Part shown: piece by piece, positions 46,106-52,352 of the stretch
How the letters are laid out: every line of letters starts with the position of its first letter
How positions within the stretch are numbered: the stretch's first letter is position 1
DNA from: an uncultured beta proteobacterium
GTDB taxonomy: Bacteria; Pseudomonadota; Gammaproteobacteria; Burkholderiales; Burkholderiaceae_C
Assembly (NCBI GenBank): GCA_903828235.1
Contig: CAIKLM010000148.1
Location: forward strand, 69,903 to 122,254
DNA: 52,352 bases
Reading direction: 5' to 3'
Notes under the pieces: model-generated
Told to the model about the DNA's origin: nothing
The model's input: the letters and a program-made list of their open reading frames with translations, nothing else
The model's database searches: none
Translations under genes and position numbers: made by a program

Positions 46106-47118
46106 ACACCGTCGCGAAGGCCGCGCCGCTGGTCGACATCGCCGAGCTCAGCGTCACCTTCAGTGGCGGCCGCGCACCGGTGCGCGCGGTCAGTGGCGTG
46201 AGCCTGCAGGTGCAGCGCGGCGAGACGGTGGCGCTGATCGGCGAGAGCGGCTCGGGCAAGAGCGTCACGCTGCGCACCATGCTCATGCTGCACCCGGCGC
46301 GCCGCACCACGCTGGGCGGCCGGCTGGTGGTGGCCGGCCGCGACGTGCTGGCGATGAGCGAGCGCGAGCTGGCCGACTACCGCGGCAAGGTGGCCAGCAT
46401 GATCTTCCAGGAGCCGCTGCTGGCGCTGGACCCGGTCTACAGCGTGGGCGCGCAGATCGTGGAGAGCATCCGCCGGCACGAACCGGTGTCGGCTGCCGAG
46501 GCGCACTCGCGCGCGCTGGGGCTGTTCGAGCGCGTGCGCATCCCCAGCCCCGAGCGCCGCCTGGCCGCCTACCCGCACGAGATGAGCGGCGGCATGCGCC
46601 AGCGCGCCATGATCGCGCTGGCCCTGGCCTGCCGGCCCGAGCTGCTGCTGGCCGACGAGCCGACCACGGCGCTGGACGCCACGGTGCAGATCCAGGTGCT
46701 GATCCTGCTGCGCGAGCTGCAGCGGGAGCTGGGCCTGGGCATCGTGTTCGTCACCCACGACATCGGCGCCGCGCTGGAGGTGGCCGACCGCATCGCCGTG
46801 ATGTACGCCGGCCGCATCGTCGAGGAGGGCACGGCGCGCGAGCTGATCCACGCGCCGCGCCACCCCTACACGCAGGCGCTGCTGCGCAGCCGCGCCCATG
46901 GCGCGCTGGCCAAGGGCCAGCGCCTGGTCACCATCCCCGGCGCGCCGCCCGACCTGAGCCGGCTGCCGCCCGGTTGCGCCTTCGCCGAGCGCTGCCGGCT
47001 GGCGCAGGACGCCTGCCGCGCGCAGCAGCCCCCGGCCGTGGAGCTGGCCCCGGGCCACCGCGCGCGCTGCCTGCGCACCGACGCCTCGGCCGACACCCCC
47101 ACCTCGCACACTGCCTGA
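46102..47118 (+). CDS. ABC transporter ATP-binding protein (DppD-like)
   Basis: The 338-residue second ATPase has Walker [13 protein letters not shown] (~47-58), Q-loop [10 protein letters not shown], signature [12 protein letters not shown], Walker [13 protein letters not shown] and switch [12 protein letters not shown]. The C-terminal oligopeptide/dipeptide domain has [14 protein letters not shown]. DppD- and DppF-like proteins act as a heterodimer. It overlaps the DppF-like gene by four bases and is followed by the amidase after two bases. Confidence 0.96.
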   Translation: MNTVAKAAPLVDIAELSVTFSGGRAPVRAVSGVSLQVQRGETVALIGESGSGKSVTLRTMLMLHPARRTTLGGRLVVAGRDVLAMSERELADYRGKVASMIFQEPLLALDPVYSVGAQIVESIRRHEPVSAAEAHSRALGLFERVRIPSPERRLAAYPHEMSGGMRQRAMIALALACRPELLLADEPTTALDATVQIQVLILLRELQRELGLGIVFVTHDIGAALEVADRIAVMYAGRIVEEGTARELIHAPRHPYTQALLRSRAHGALAKGQRLVTIPGAPPDLSRLPPGCAFAERCRLAQDACRAQQPPAVELAPGHRARCLRTDASADTPTSHTA

Positions 47119-47120
47119 CC

Positions 47121-48320
47121 ATGATCGACGACCGCGGCATCCACGCCTTCGTGCCTTACCCCGACGCGCCGGTGGCGCACGCCGCCGGCGGCCCTCTGGC
47201 GGGCCTGAGCTTCGCCGCGAAGGACCTGTTCGACGTCGCCGGCTACCCCACGGGCGGCGGCAGCCCCATCGTGCTGGCGCTGTCGGGCATCAAGACGCGC
47301 ACCGCGCCCACGGTGCAGAAGCTGCTCGACGCCGGCGCGCGCTTCGTGGGCAAGACGGTCACCGACGAGCTGGCCTTCAGCATGAACGGCCAGAACGCGC
47401 ACTTCGGCGCGCCGCGCAACGGCGCCGCCCCCGATCGCATCAGCGGCGGCTCGTCCTCGGGCTCGGCCTCGGCGGTCTCGAACGGCCTGTGCCACGTCGC
47501 CCTGGGCACCGACACCGGCGGCAGCGTGCGCGCGCCGGCCAGCCACTGCGCTCTGGTGGGCCTGCGGCCGACGCATGGGCGCGTCAGCCTGGAGGGCGCG
47601 CTGGACCTGGCCCCGAGCTTCGACACCTGCGGCTGGTTCACGCGCGACGTCGCCACCTTCGCGCGCGTGGCCGACGTGCTGCTGGGTGCCGACGCCGTGC
47701 CGGCGCCGAGCCGGCTGCTGTGGCCGGCCGACCTGTGGGCGCAGCTCGCGCCCGCGGCCGACGCCAGCGCGCGCGCCGCCGCCGATCGCGTGCAGGCCGT
47801 GCTGGGCGAAGCGAGACTGGTGACGGTGGTGCTGGATTCCTTCGAGGCGATGTACTGGCACTTCCGCCACCTGCAGGGCCGCGAGGCCTGGCTCACCGAC
47901 GGCCCGCTGATCGAGCGCCACGCGCCGCCGCTGGGCCCGGGCGTGGCCGAGCGCTTCGCCTTCAGCCGCGGGGTGACCGACGCGCAGGTGATCGCGGCCA
48001 ACGCCTTCCGCGAGCGCTTCACGGCGCACCTCGAGGCGCTGCTGGGGGCCGACGGCGTGCTGCTGCTGCCGACCATGCCCGACATCGCACCGCTGAAGGC
48101 CGAGCCCGAGAGCGCGCTGGAGGACTACCGAAACCGCGCCATCCGGCTGCTGTGCGTGGCCGGCCTGGCGGGCCTGCCGCAGCTGAGCCTGCCGCTGGCG
48201 GGGCGCGACGGCGCGCCCATGGGCCTGAGCCTGCTGGGCCCGCGCGGCAGCGACCGGGCGCTGGTGGCGATGGCCGAGCGGCTGGCGGCCGCCGGCGTCG
48301 GGCGGCCGGCTGGGCTGTAG
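47121..48320 (+). CDS. amidase (amidase-signature family)
   Basis: The 399-residue enzyme belongs to the amidase-signature family, which hydrolyses C-N bonds. The Ser-cisSer-Lys triad is complete: Lys34 (FAAKD), Ser112 (GGSSSGSA) and the nucleophile Ser135 (DTGGSVR). It is shorter than GatA and resembles AMI1-type indole-acetamide amidases in size and in GYPTGGGSP. Coming right after the importer, it most likely releases ammonia from the imported compound. An allophanate or other ureide role is possible, but not shown by the sequence. Confidence 0.92.
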   Translation: MIDDRGIHAFVPYPDAPVAHAAGGPLAGLSFAAKDLFDVAGYPTGGGSPIVLALSGIKTRTAPTVQKLLDAGARFVGKTVTDELAFSMNGQNAHFGAPRNGAAPDRISGGSSSGSASAVSNGLCHVALGTDTGGSVRAPASHCALVGLRPTHGRVSLEGALDLAPSFDTCGWFTRDVATFARVADVLLGADAVPAPSRLLWPADLWAQLAPAADASARAAADRVQAVLGEARLVTVVLDSFEAMYWHFRHLQGREAWLTDGPLIERHAPPLGPGVAERFAFSRGVTDAQVIAANAFRERFTAHLEALLGADGVLLLPTMPDIAPLKAEPESALEDYRNRAIRLLCVAGLAGLPQLSLPLAGRDGAPMGLSLLGPRGSDRALVAMAERLAAAGVGRPAGL

Positions 48321-48341
48321 CGACAGACGGGGCGTCGCGGT

Positions 48342-48356
48342 GCGCCGAAACGGCGC
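48342..48356. terminator. hairpin between amidase and ureidoglycolate lyase genes
   Basis: GCGCCG-AAA-CGGCGC is a perfect 6-base stem with a three-base loop, 22 bases after the amidase stop, in the 127-base gap between convergent operons. It lacks a T-tract. The rest of this gap shows nothing I can assign. Confidence 0.4.
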
Positions 48357-48447
48357 AAGCCGTGACCCCCAGCCGGACGAGACGCCGTGCCACGACACGT
48401 GGACGCATCGCTCCGTGGCGCCAGCACCGTCGCCCCGATGCCCTCGG

Positions 48448-48939
48448 CTACAGCACCACCCTCAGCGGCGCCTCCAGCACCACCTCGTCGCAGTCCACCG
48501 CTGCGCCGCGCCGCTCCAGCACCGCCCATGGCCCGTCGTCCAGGGCCAGCAGGCCGTGGTGCCAGGTGCCGGCCGCGATGCGGATGCCCTGCCGGCCGTC
48601 GCTGAGCAGCGCCACGCAGTCCTCGCCGCGCGGCGCCACCAGGCCTGCGGGCGCCAGCAGCAGCACGCAGCGGCGCGCGCCGCCCAGCGGCAGGAAGACC
48701 TGGTCCGACAGCCGGTGACGCTCCAGCGCGCGGGTCTCGAAGGGGAAGGTGCGCGCCTGCGCGTCGTACACCGCCAGCACCGCGCGGCCGCCGTCGCGCT
48801 GCAGGTCCAGCGCCGCGACCGCCTCGTGCCGGCGCGAACTGCCGCCGTTGATGGCGTCGCCGCCGCTGGCGGCGGCGATCACCGAGCCGTAGGGCGCCAT
48901 CGCCGCCGGCGTCAGCGGCTGCACGCGCAGCGTGTTCAC
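48448..48939 (-). CDS. allA: ureidoglycolate lyase
   Basis: The 163-residue enzyme of the AllA family splits ureidoglycolate into glyoxylate and urea, the last step of allantoin breakdown. It is a cupin-like beta protein: LTPAAMAPYGSVIAA at the start, RTFPFETRALERHRLSDQVF with the conserved ERH, and AGTWHHGLLALD with candidate metal- or substrate-binding histidines. The start is GTG overlapping the upstream hydrolase stop by four bases. The pair of AllA with an allantoate-amidohydrolase-like enzyme is strong evidence for ureide use. Confidence 0.9.
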   Translation of the reverse strand: MNTLRVQPLTPAAMAPYGSVIAAASGGDAINGGSSRRHEAVAALDLQRDGGRAVLAVYDAQARTFPFETRALERHRLSDQVFLPLGGARRCVLLLAPAGLVAPRGEDCVALLSDGRQGIRIAAGTWHHGLLALDDGPWAVLERRGAAVDCDEVVLEAPLRVVL

Positions 48940-50213
48940 GCCGCGCGGCCCGCGGTCTCGAGCATGGCCTCCAGCAGCATCTGGCAGCCGGCGGCCAGGT
49001 GCTCGGGCTGCGCGTCCTCGACCTCGTTGTGCGAGATGCCGTCCTTGCAGGGCACGAAGATCATCGCCGTGGGCGCGGTGCGCGCCACGTAGACGGCGTC
49101 GTGGCCGGCGCCGCTGACGATGTCGCGGTGCGGCAGCCCGTGGCGCGCGGCGGCGGCGCGCACGCGGCCCAGCAGCGCGGGGTCGAAGGGCGCCGGCGGG
49201 AAGTGCACCACCGGCTCCACGCTCACCGCCACGCGCCCCGAGGCCTGCACCTGCGCCACGGCCTCGCGCAGCGCGGCGTCCATGCGCGCCAGGCCGGCGT
49301 CGTCGGGGTGGCGGAAGTCCACCGTGAAGCTCACGCGCCCCGGGATGGTGTTGCGCGAGTTCGGAAACACCTGCACCCAGCCCACCGTGCCGCGCGCGTG
49401 CGGCGCCTCGCCGCGGGCGATGCGGTCCACCGCCTGCATCAGCGGCAAGGCGGCCTGCAGCGCGTCGCGCCGCAGTTCCATCGGCGTGGGGCCGGCATGG
49501 GCCTCCAGGCCCGTGACGACGACGTCGTACCAGCGCTGCCCCAGCGCACCGACGACGACGCCGATCACCTCGCCGGCGTCCTCCAGCACCGGGCCCTGCT
49601 CGATGTGCGCCTCGAAGAAGGCGCCGAAGCGCGGCGCGCCGTCGGCCAGCGCCGCCGGCGCCGCGCCGGCATAGCCGATGGCCTGCAGCGCCTCGCGCAC
49701 GCTGGTGCCCTGGCGGTCGGTGGCGGCCAGCGCGTGCTCGAGCGAGAAGGCGCCGGCATACACCCCCGAGCCCATCATCACGGGCACGAAGCGCGAGCCC
49801 TCCTCGTTGGTCCACACGCACAGCTCCAGCGGGGCGCGCGTGCGGATGCCGTGGTCGGCCAGCGTCCGCAGCACCTCCAGGCCGGCGAGCACGCCGTAGT
49901 TGCCGTCGAACTTGCCGCCGGTGGGCTGGGTGTCGATGTGGCTGCCGGTGGCCACCGCGGCCAGGCCGGGCTCGCTGCCCTCGCGCCGCGCGAAGACGTT
50001 GCCGATGGCGTCCACGCGCACCGTGCAGCCGGCCTCCTGCGCCCAGCGCACGAACAGGTCGCGCGCCTGCCGGTCGAGCTCGCTCAGCGCCAGCCGGCAC
50101 ACGCCGCCCTTGGGCGTGGCGCCGATCCCTGCCAGCGACATCAGGCTGGCCCACAGCCGGGTGGCGTCGATGCGGGGCAGGGCGGTGGCGAGGGCGGCGT
50201 CGGGGGCGTTCAT
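48936..50213 (-). CDS. allC: allantoate amidohydrolase / N-carbamoyl amino acid hydrolase
   Basis: The 425-residue M20-type enzyme of the hydantoinase/carbamoylase family has binuclear metal motifs GSHIDTQPTGGKFDGNYG, NEEGSRF, AHIEQGP and a late SGAGHDAVY. Its relatives are allantoate amidohydrolase (AllC), beta-ureidopropionase and N-carbamoyl-L-amino acid hydrolase; sequence alone does not separate them easily. The four-base overlap with allA favours AllC, which turns allantoate into the ureidoglycolate precursor. It is transcribed away from the ABC-transporter pair at 50582. Confidence 0.85.
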   Translation of the reverse strand: MNAPDAALATALPRIDATRLWASLMSLAGIGATPKGGVCRLALSELDRQARDLFVRWAQEAGCTVRVDAIGNVFARREGSEPGLAAVATGSHIDTQPTGGKFDGNYGVLAGLEVLRTLADHGIRTRAPLELCVWTNEEGSRFVPVMMGSGVYAGAFSLEHALAATDRQGTSVREALQAIGYAGAAPAALADGAPRFGAFFEAHIEQGPVLEDAGEVIGVVVGALGQRWYDVVVTGLEAHAGPTPMELRRDALQAALPLMQAVDRIARGEAPHARGTVGWVQVFPNSRNTIPGRVSFTVDFRHPDDAGLARMDAALREAVAQVQASGRVAVSVEPVVHFPPAPFDPALLGRVRAAAARHGLPHRDIVSGAGHDAVYVARTAPTAMIFVPCKDGISHNEVEDAQPEHLAAGCQMLLEAMLETAGRAA

Positions 50214-50581
50214 GGCGTCGGGGCTCCGGAGGGGTTGGGCGGCGCCAGCACCTCGTGGGGCTGGGGCGGTGCGCGGTACCGCGGTGCGGCAACACGCGGG
50301 CGTGGGCCCGTGCCGGGTCGGCGGGAAGCCCCTGCCGGCGCTGGTGTCGCTGGCACCACGGGCGCCAGTTTCGCAGCAAGTGGCGCACCCGGCCATCGCG
50401 GGGGAAGCCGCGCAGCACCGATCCGCGCTTGCCGTTGCCGCAGAGCGCGCCCGTCCGGCTTCGGCGGCGGTTCATGCCGGCGGATCGACCGCTCGTCGCC
50501 AAGCCCCGCCGGCCGCCCGGGGGCCGTGACACAGTCCGCCCCCGGGAGACGGCGCACCCCGCGCCGCGAGGAGCCTTCGCG
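50214..50581. other. divergent intergenic region (368 bases) without a gene
   Basis: This gap separates the allC-like gene from the ABC ATPase gene, which points the other way. It contains a 12-base palindrome, CGCGGTACCGCG (50272-50283), unremarkable in such GC-rich DNA, and a good ribosome-binding site (GAGGAG) before the ATPase ATG. I see no convincing sigma-70 or sigma-54 promoter, riboswitch or small gene. Reading frames here are open by high GC only. Confidence 0.6.
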
Positions 50582-51490
50582 ATGCTTTCCATCCGCGGAC
50601 TGACGCACGAGTACACCCCGGGCACGCGTGCCCTCGACGGCGTGGACCTGGACATCCCGCCGGGCATGTTCGGCCTGCTCGGGCCCAACGGCGCCGGTAA
50701 GTCCTCGCTGATGCGCTGCATCGCCACGCTGCAGTCGCCCACCGAGGGATCGATCCGCTTCGCCGCCGCCGGCGGCGCGCCCATCGACGTGCGGCGCGAG
50801 CCCGAGGCGCTGCGCCGCTGCCTGGGCTACCTGCCGCAGGACTTCGGCGTCTACCCGCGCGTCTCGGCCGCCGAGCTGCTCGACCATCTGGCCGTGCTCA
50901 AGGGCGTGGCCGGCCGCGGCGAGCGGCGCGACACGGTGGAGCAGCTGCTGCGGCAGGTCAACCTCTGGGACGTGCGCAAGCGCCCCGTGGCCGGCTTCTC
51001 TGGCGGCATGCGGCAGCGCTTCGGCATCGCGCAGGCGCTGATCGGCAACCCGCAGCTCATCATCGTCGACGAGCCCACCGCCGGCCTCGACCCCGAGGAG
51101 CGCAACCGCTTCAACAACCTGCTGGCCGAGATCGGGCAGAGCGTGGTGGTGATCCTGTCGACGCACATCGTCGACGACGTGGCCGACCTGTGCCCGCGCA
51201 TGGCCGTGATGGCCGGCGGGCGCATCGTCGCGCAGGGCGAGCCGCGCGCGCTGGTGGCCGGCCTGGAGGGGCGCGTCTGGGCGCGCGCGGTCGAGCGCGA
51301 CGAGGTCGAGGGCTGGCGCGAGCGCGCCACCGTCATCGCCACGCGGCTGCGCGAGGGCCGCACGCTGCTGCGCGTGCTGGCCGACACCGCGCCGGGCGCC
51401 GGCTTCGAGCCCGTGCCGGCGTCGCTGGAGGACGTGTACTTCGCCACGCTGGCCGCGGTGCGCTCGCCGCAGCCGGCGGCGGCGCACTGA
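50582..51490 (+). CDS. ABC transporter ATP-binding protein
   Basis: The 302-residue ATPase has Walker A GPNGAGKSSLMR, Q-loop YLPQDFGVYP, signature FSGGMRQRFGIA, Walker B LIIVDEPTAGLD and switch STHIVDD. The C-terminal ~70 residues form the DrrA-like extension of ABC-2-type exporters. It is followed, 14 bases later, by the permease gene. The arrangement suggests an exporter or membrane-protease system rather than an importer. The GAGGAG site upstream supports the ATG. Confidence 0.94.
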   Translation: MLSIRGLTHEYTPGTRALDGVDLDIPPGMFGLLGPNGAGKSSLMRCIATLQSPTEGSIRFAAAGGAPIDVRREPEALRRCLGYLPQDFGVYPRVSAAELLDHLAVLKGVAGRGERRDTVEQLLRQVNLWDVRKRPVAGFSGGMRQRFGIAQALIGNPQLIIVDEPTAGLDPEERNRFNNLLAEIGQSVVVILSTHIVDDVADLCPRMAVMAGGRIVAQGEPRALVAGLEGRVWARAVERDEVEGWRERATVIATRLREGRTLLRVLADTAPGAGFEPVPASLEDVYFATLAAVRSPQPAAAH

Positions 51491-51504
51491 ACGGGGGCCG
51501 CGCC

Positions 51505-52352
51505 ATGTTCGCCTCGGTCGCCGCGTTCGAGCTGCGCCTGCTGCTGCGCAGCCCGGTGTTCTGGATCGGCTTCGCGATCTTCCTCCTGCTCGCCTTCGGC
51601 TCGATCACGGTCGACGGCATCCAGATCGGTGCCGGCGGCAACGTGCGGCTGAACGCCCCGTACGCCATCGCGCAGACGCTGGCGGTCATGTGCGTCTTCG
51701 GCATCTTCGTGGCCACCGCCTTCGTGGCCGGCGCGGTGATCCGCGACGACGAGACCGGCTTCGCCCCGCTGGTGCGCAGCACGCGCGTCGGCAAGCCGGC
51801 CTACGTGCTGGGCCGCTTCGTCGGCGCCAGCGCCGCGGCGCTGCTGGTGATGACCTCGGTGCCGCTGGGCATGGCGCTGGGCGCGCTGATGCCCTGGCTG
51901 GACCCGCAACGCATCGGCCCGAACGAGCCGCTGCACTACCTGACGGCCTACGCGTTGTTCGTGGTGCCGACCATGCTGGTGGTGTGCGCCGCGTTCTTCG
52001 CGCTGGCCACGGCCACGCGCAGCCTGATGTGGACCTACATCGGCGCGGTGGCGGTGCTGGTGGGCTTCATCGTGTCGCGCGCGCTGCTCAGCGACCCGGC
52101 GCTGGACACCGTCAGCGCCTGGACCGACCCCTTCGGCCTGTCGGCGCTGTCGCTGGCCACCAAGTACTGGACGGCGGCGGAGCGCAACACGCTGCTGCCG
52201 CCGCTGCAGGGCGTGCTGCTGGGCAGCCGGCTGCTGTGGCTGGGGGTGGCGGGGGCGCTGCTGCTGCTGGCCTACGGGCTGTTCCGCATGGACGGCGCGC
52301 CGCTGCTGCGCCGGCGTGCGCGGCCCGGGGCGGCGGCCGCACCGGCGGCGCC
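51505..52352 (+). CDS. ABC-2 type permease, probable M1-aminopeptidase fusion (cut by window edge)
   Basis: The 282 residues visible run off the window with no stop. The start ASVAAFELRLLLRSPVFWIG, then GAGGNVRLNAPYAIAQTLAV and RDDETGFAPLVRSTRVGKP, closely resemble large ABC permeases that carry an M1-family aminopeptidase domain in their C-terminal part (~1200 aa). About six helices are seen here (e.g. residues 16-34, 55-75, 105-130). The peptidase motifs HExxH and GxMEN would lie beyond the edge, so the fusion is inferred, not seen. Confidence 0.8.
   Translation, partial: MFASVAAFELRLLLRSPVFWIGFAIFLLLAFGSITVDGIQIGAGGNVRLNAPYAIAQTLAVMCVFGIFVATAFVAGAVIRDDETGFAPLVRSTRVGKPAYVLGRFVGASAAALLVMTSVPLGMALGALMPWLDPQRIGPNEPLHYLTAYALFVVPTMLVVCAAFFALATATRSLMWTYIGAVAVLVGFIVSRALLSDPALDTVSAWTDPFGLSALSLATKYWTAAERNTLLPPLQGVLLGSRLLWLGVAGALLLLAYGLFRMDGAPLLRRRARPGAAAAPAA

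Noticed and set aside
50272..50283. 12-base palindrome CGCGGTACCGCG in the divergent gap
   Set aside because: Such CG-rich palindromes are frequent by chance at this base composition and no regulator ties to it.

Overview
The window is about 52 kb of very GC-rich, densely packed chromosomal DNA with roughly 51 protein genes, many in four-base ATGA/GTGA overlaps. I found no tRNA, rRNA, insertion sequence, prophage or CRISPR array. The order nuoM-nuoN-DUF2818-Nudix-DUF1178, the tandem glycine riboswitch before gcvT and the overall protein make-up suggest a betaproteobacterium of the order Burkholderiales, perhaps near Rubrivivax, Leptothrix or Ideonella. The taxon is inferred from gene content and was not tested.

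Layout. 1-3435: the end of the respiratory complex I operon and its usual small followers. 3488-12432: an atypical SDR, an FAD-linked oxidase, two membrane proteins, a lipoprotein esterase, an orphan substrate-binding protein, a Mpo1-like protein, a hydrolase, a GNAT acetyltransferase and a first O-acetylhomoserine sulfhydrylase. 12530-15325: a CBS-domain protein, chorismate synthase and an MFS transporter. 15380-18918: a c-di-GMP pair, one diguanylate cyclase that looks active and one GGDEF-EAL protein that looks degenerate. 19087-23520: an RND efflux adaptor and pump. 23618-26017: an exported caspase-like protein convergent with an orphan sensor-like membrane protein.

25169-33895 is largely serine, glycine and one-carbon metabolism. 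It holds L-serine deaminase, a second CBS protein, a sarcosine-oxidase-type flavoenzyme (which would make glycine) and the glycine cleavage operon gcvT-gcvH-gcvP behind a tandem glycine riboswitch. 33935-36520 carries a nitroreductase, a CoA-binding protein and a second O-acetylhomoserine sulfhydrylase. 36606-39857 contains a CmcJ/NvfI-type oxygenase with a glutathione transferase, a divergent LysR regulator and a DUF6445 putative oxygenase.

40023-50213 is the most interesting region. It reads as a nitrogen-scavenging locus for ureides or amides: a GntR regulator, an Asp/Glu/hydantoin-racemase-family protein, a complete peptide-type ABC importer and an amidase, facing a convergent ureidoglycolate lyase and allantoate-amidohydrolase-like pair. 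A close match to a sigma-54 (-24/-12) promoter lies in the 53-base gap before the importer, and the racemase-like protein lacks one of the two cysteines expected for racemization. The window ends with an ABC ATPase and the first part of an ABC-2 permease of the kind usually fused to an M1 aminopeptidase.
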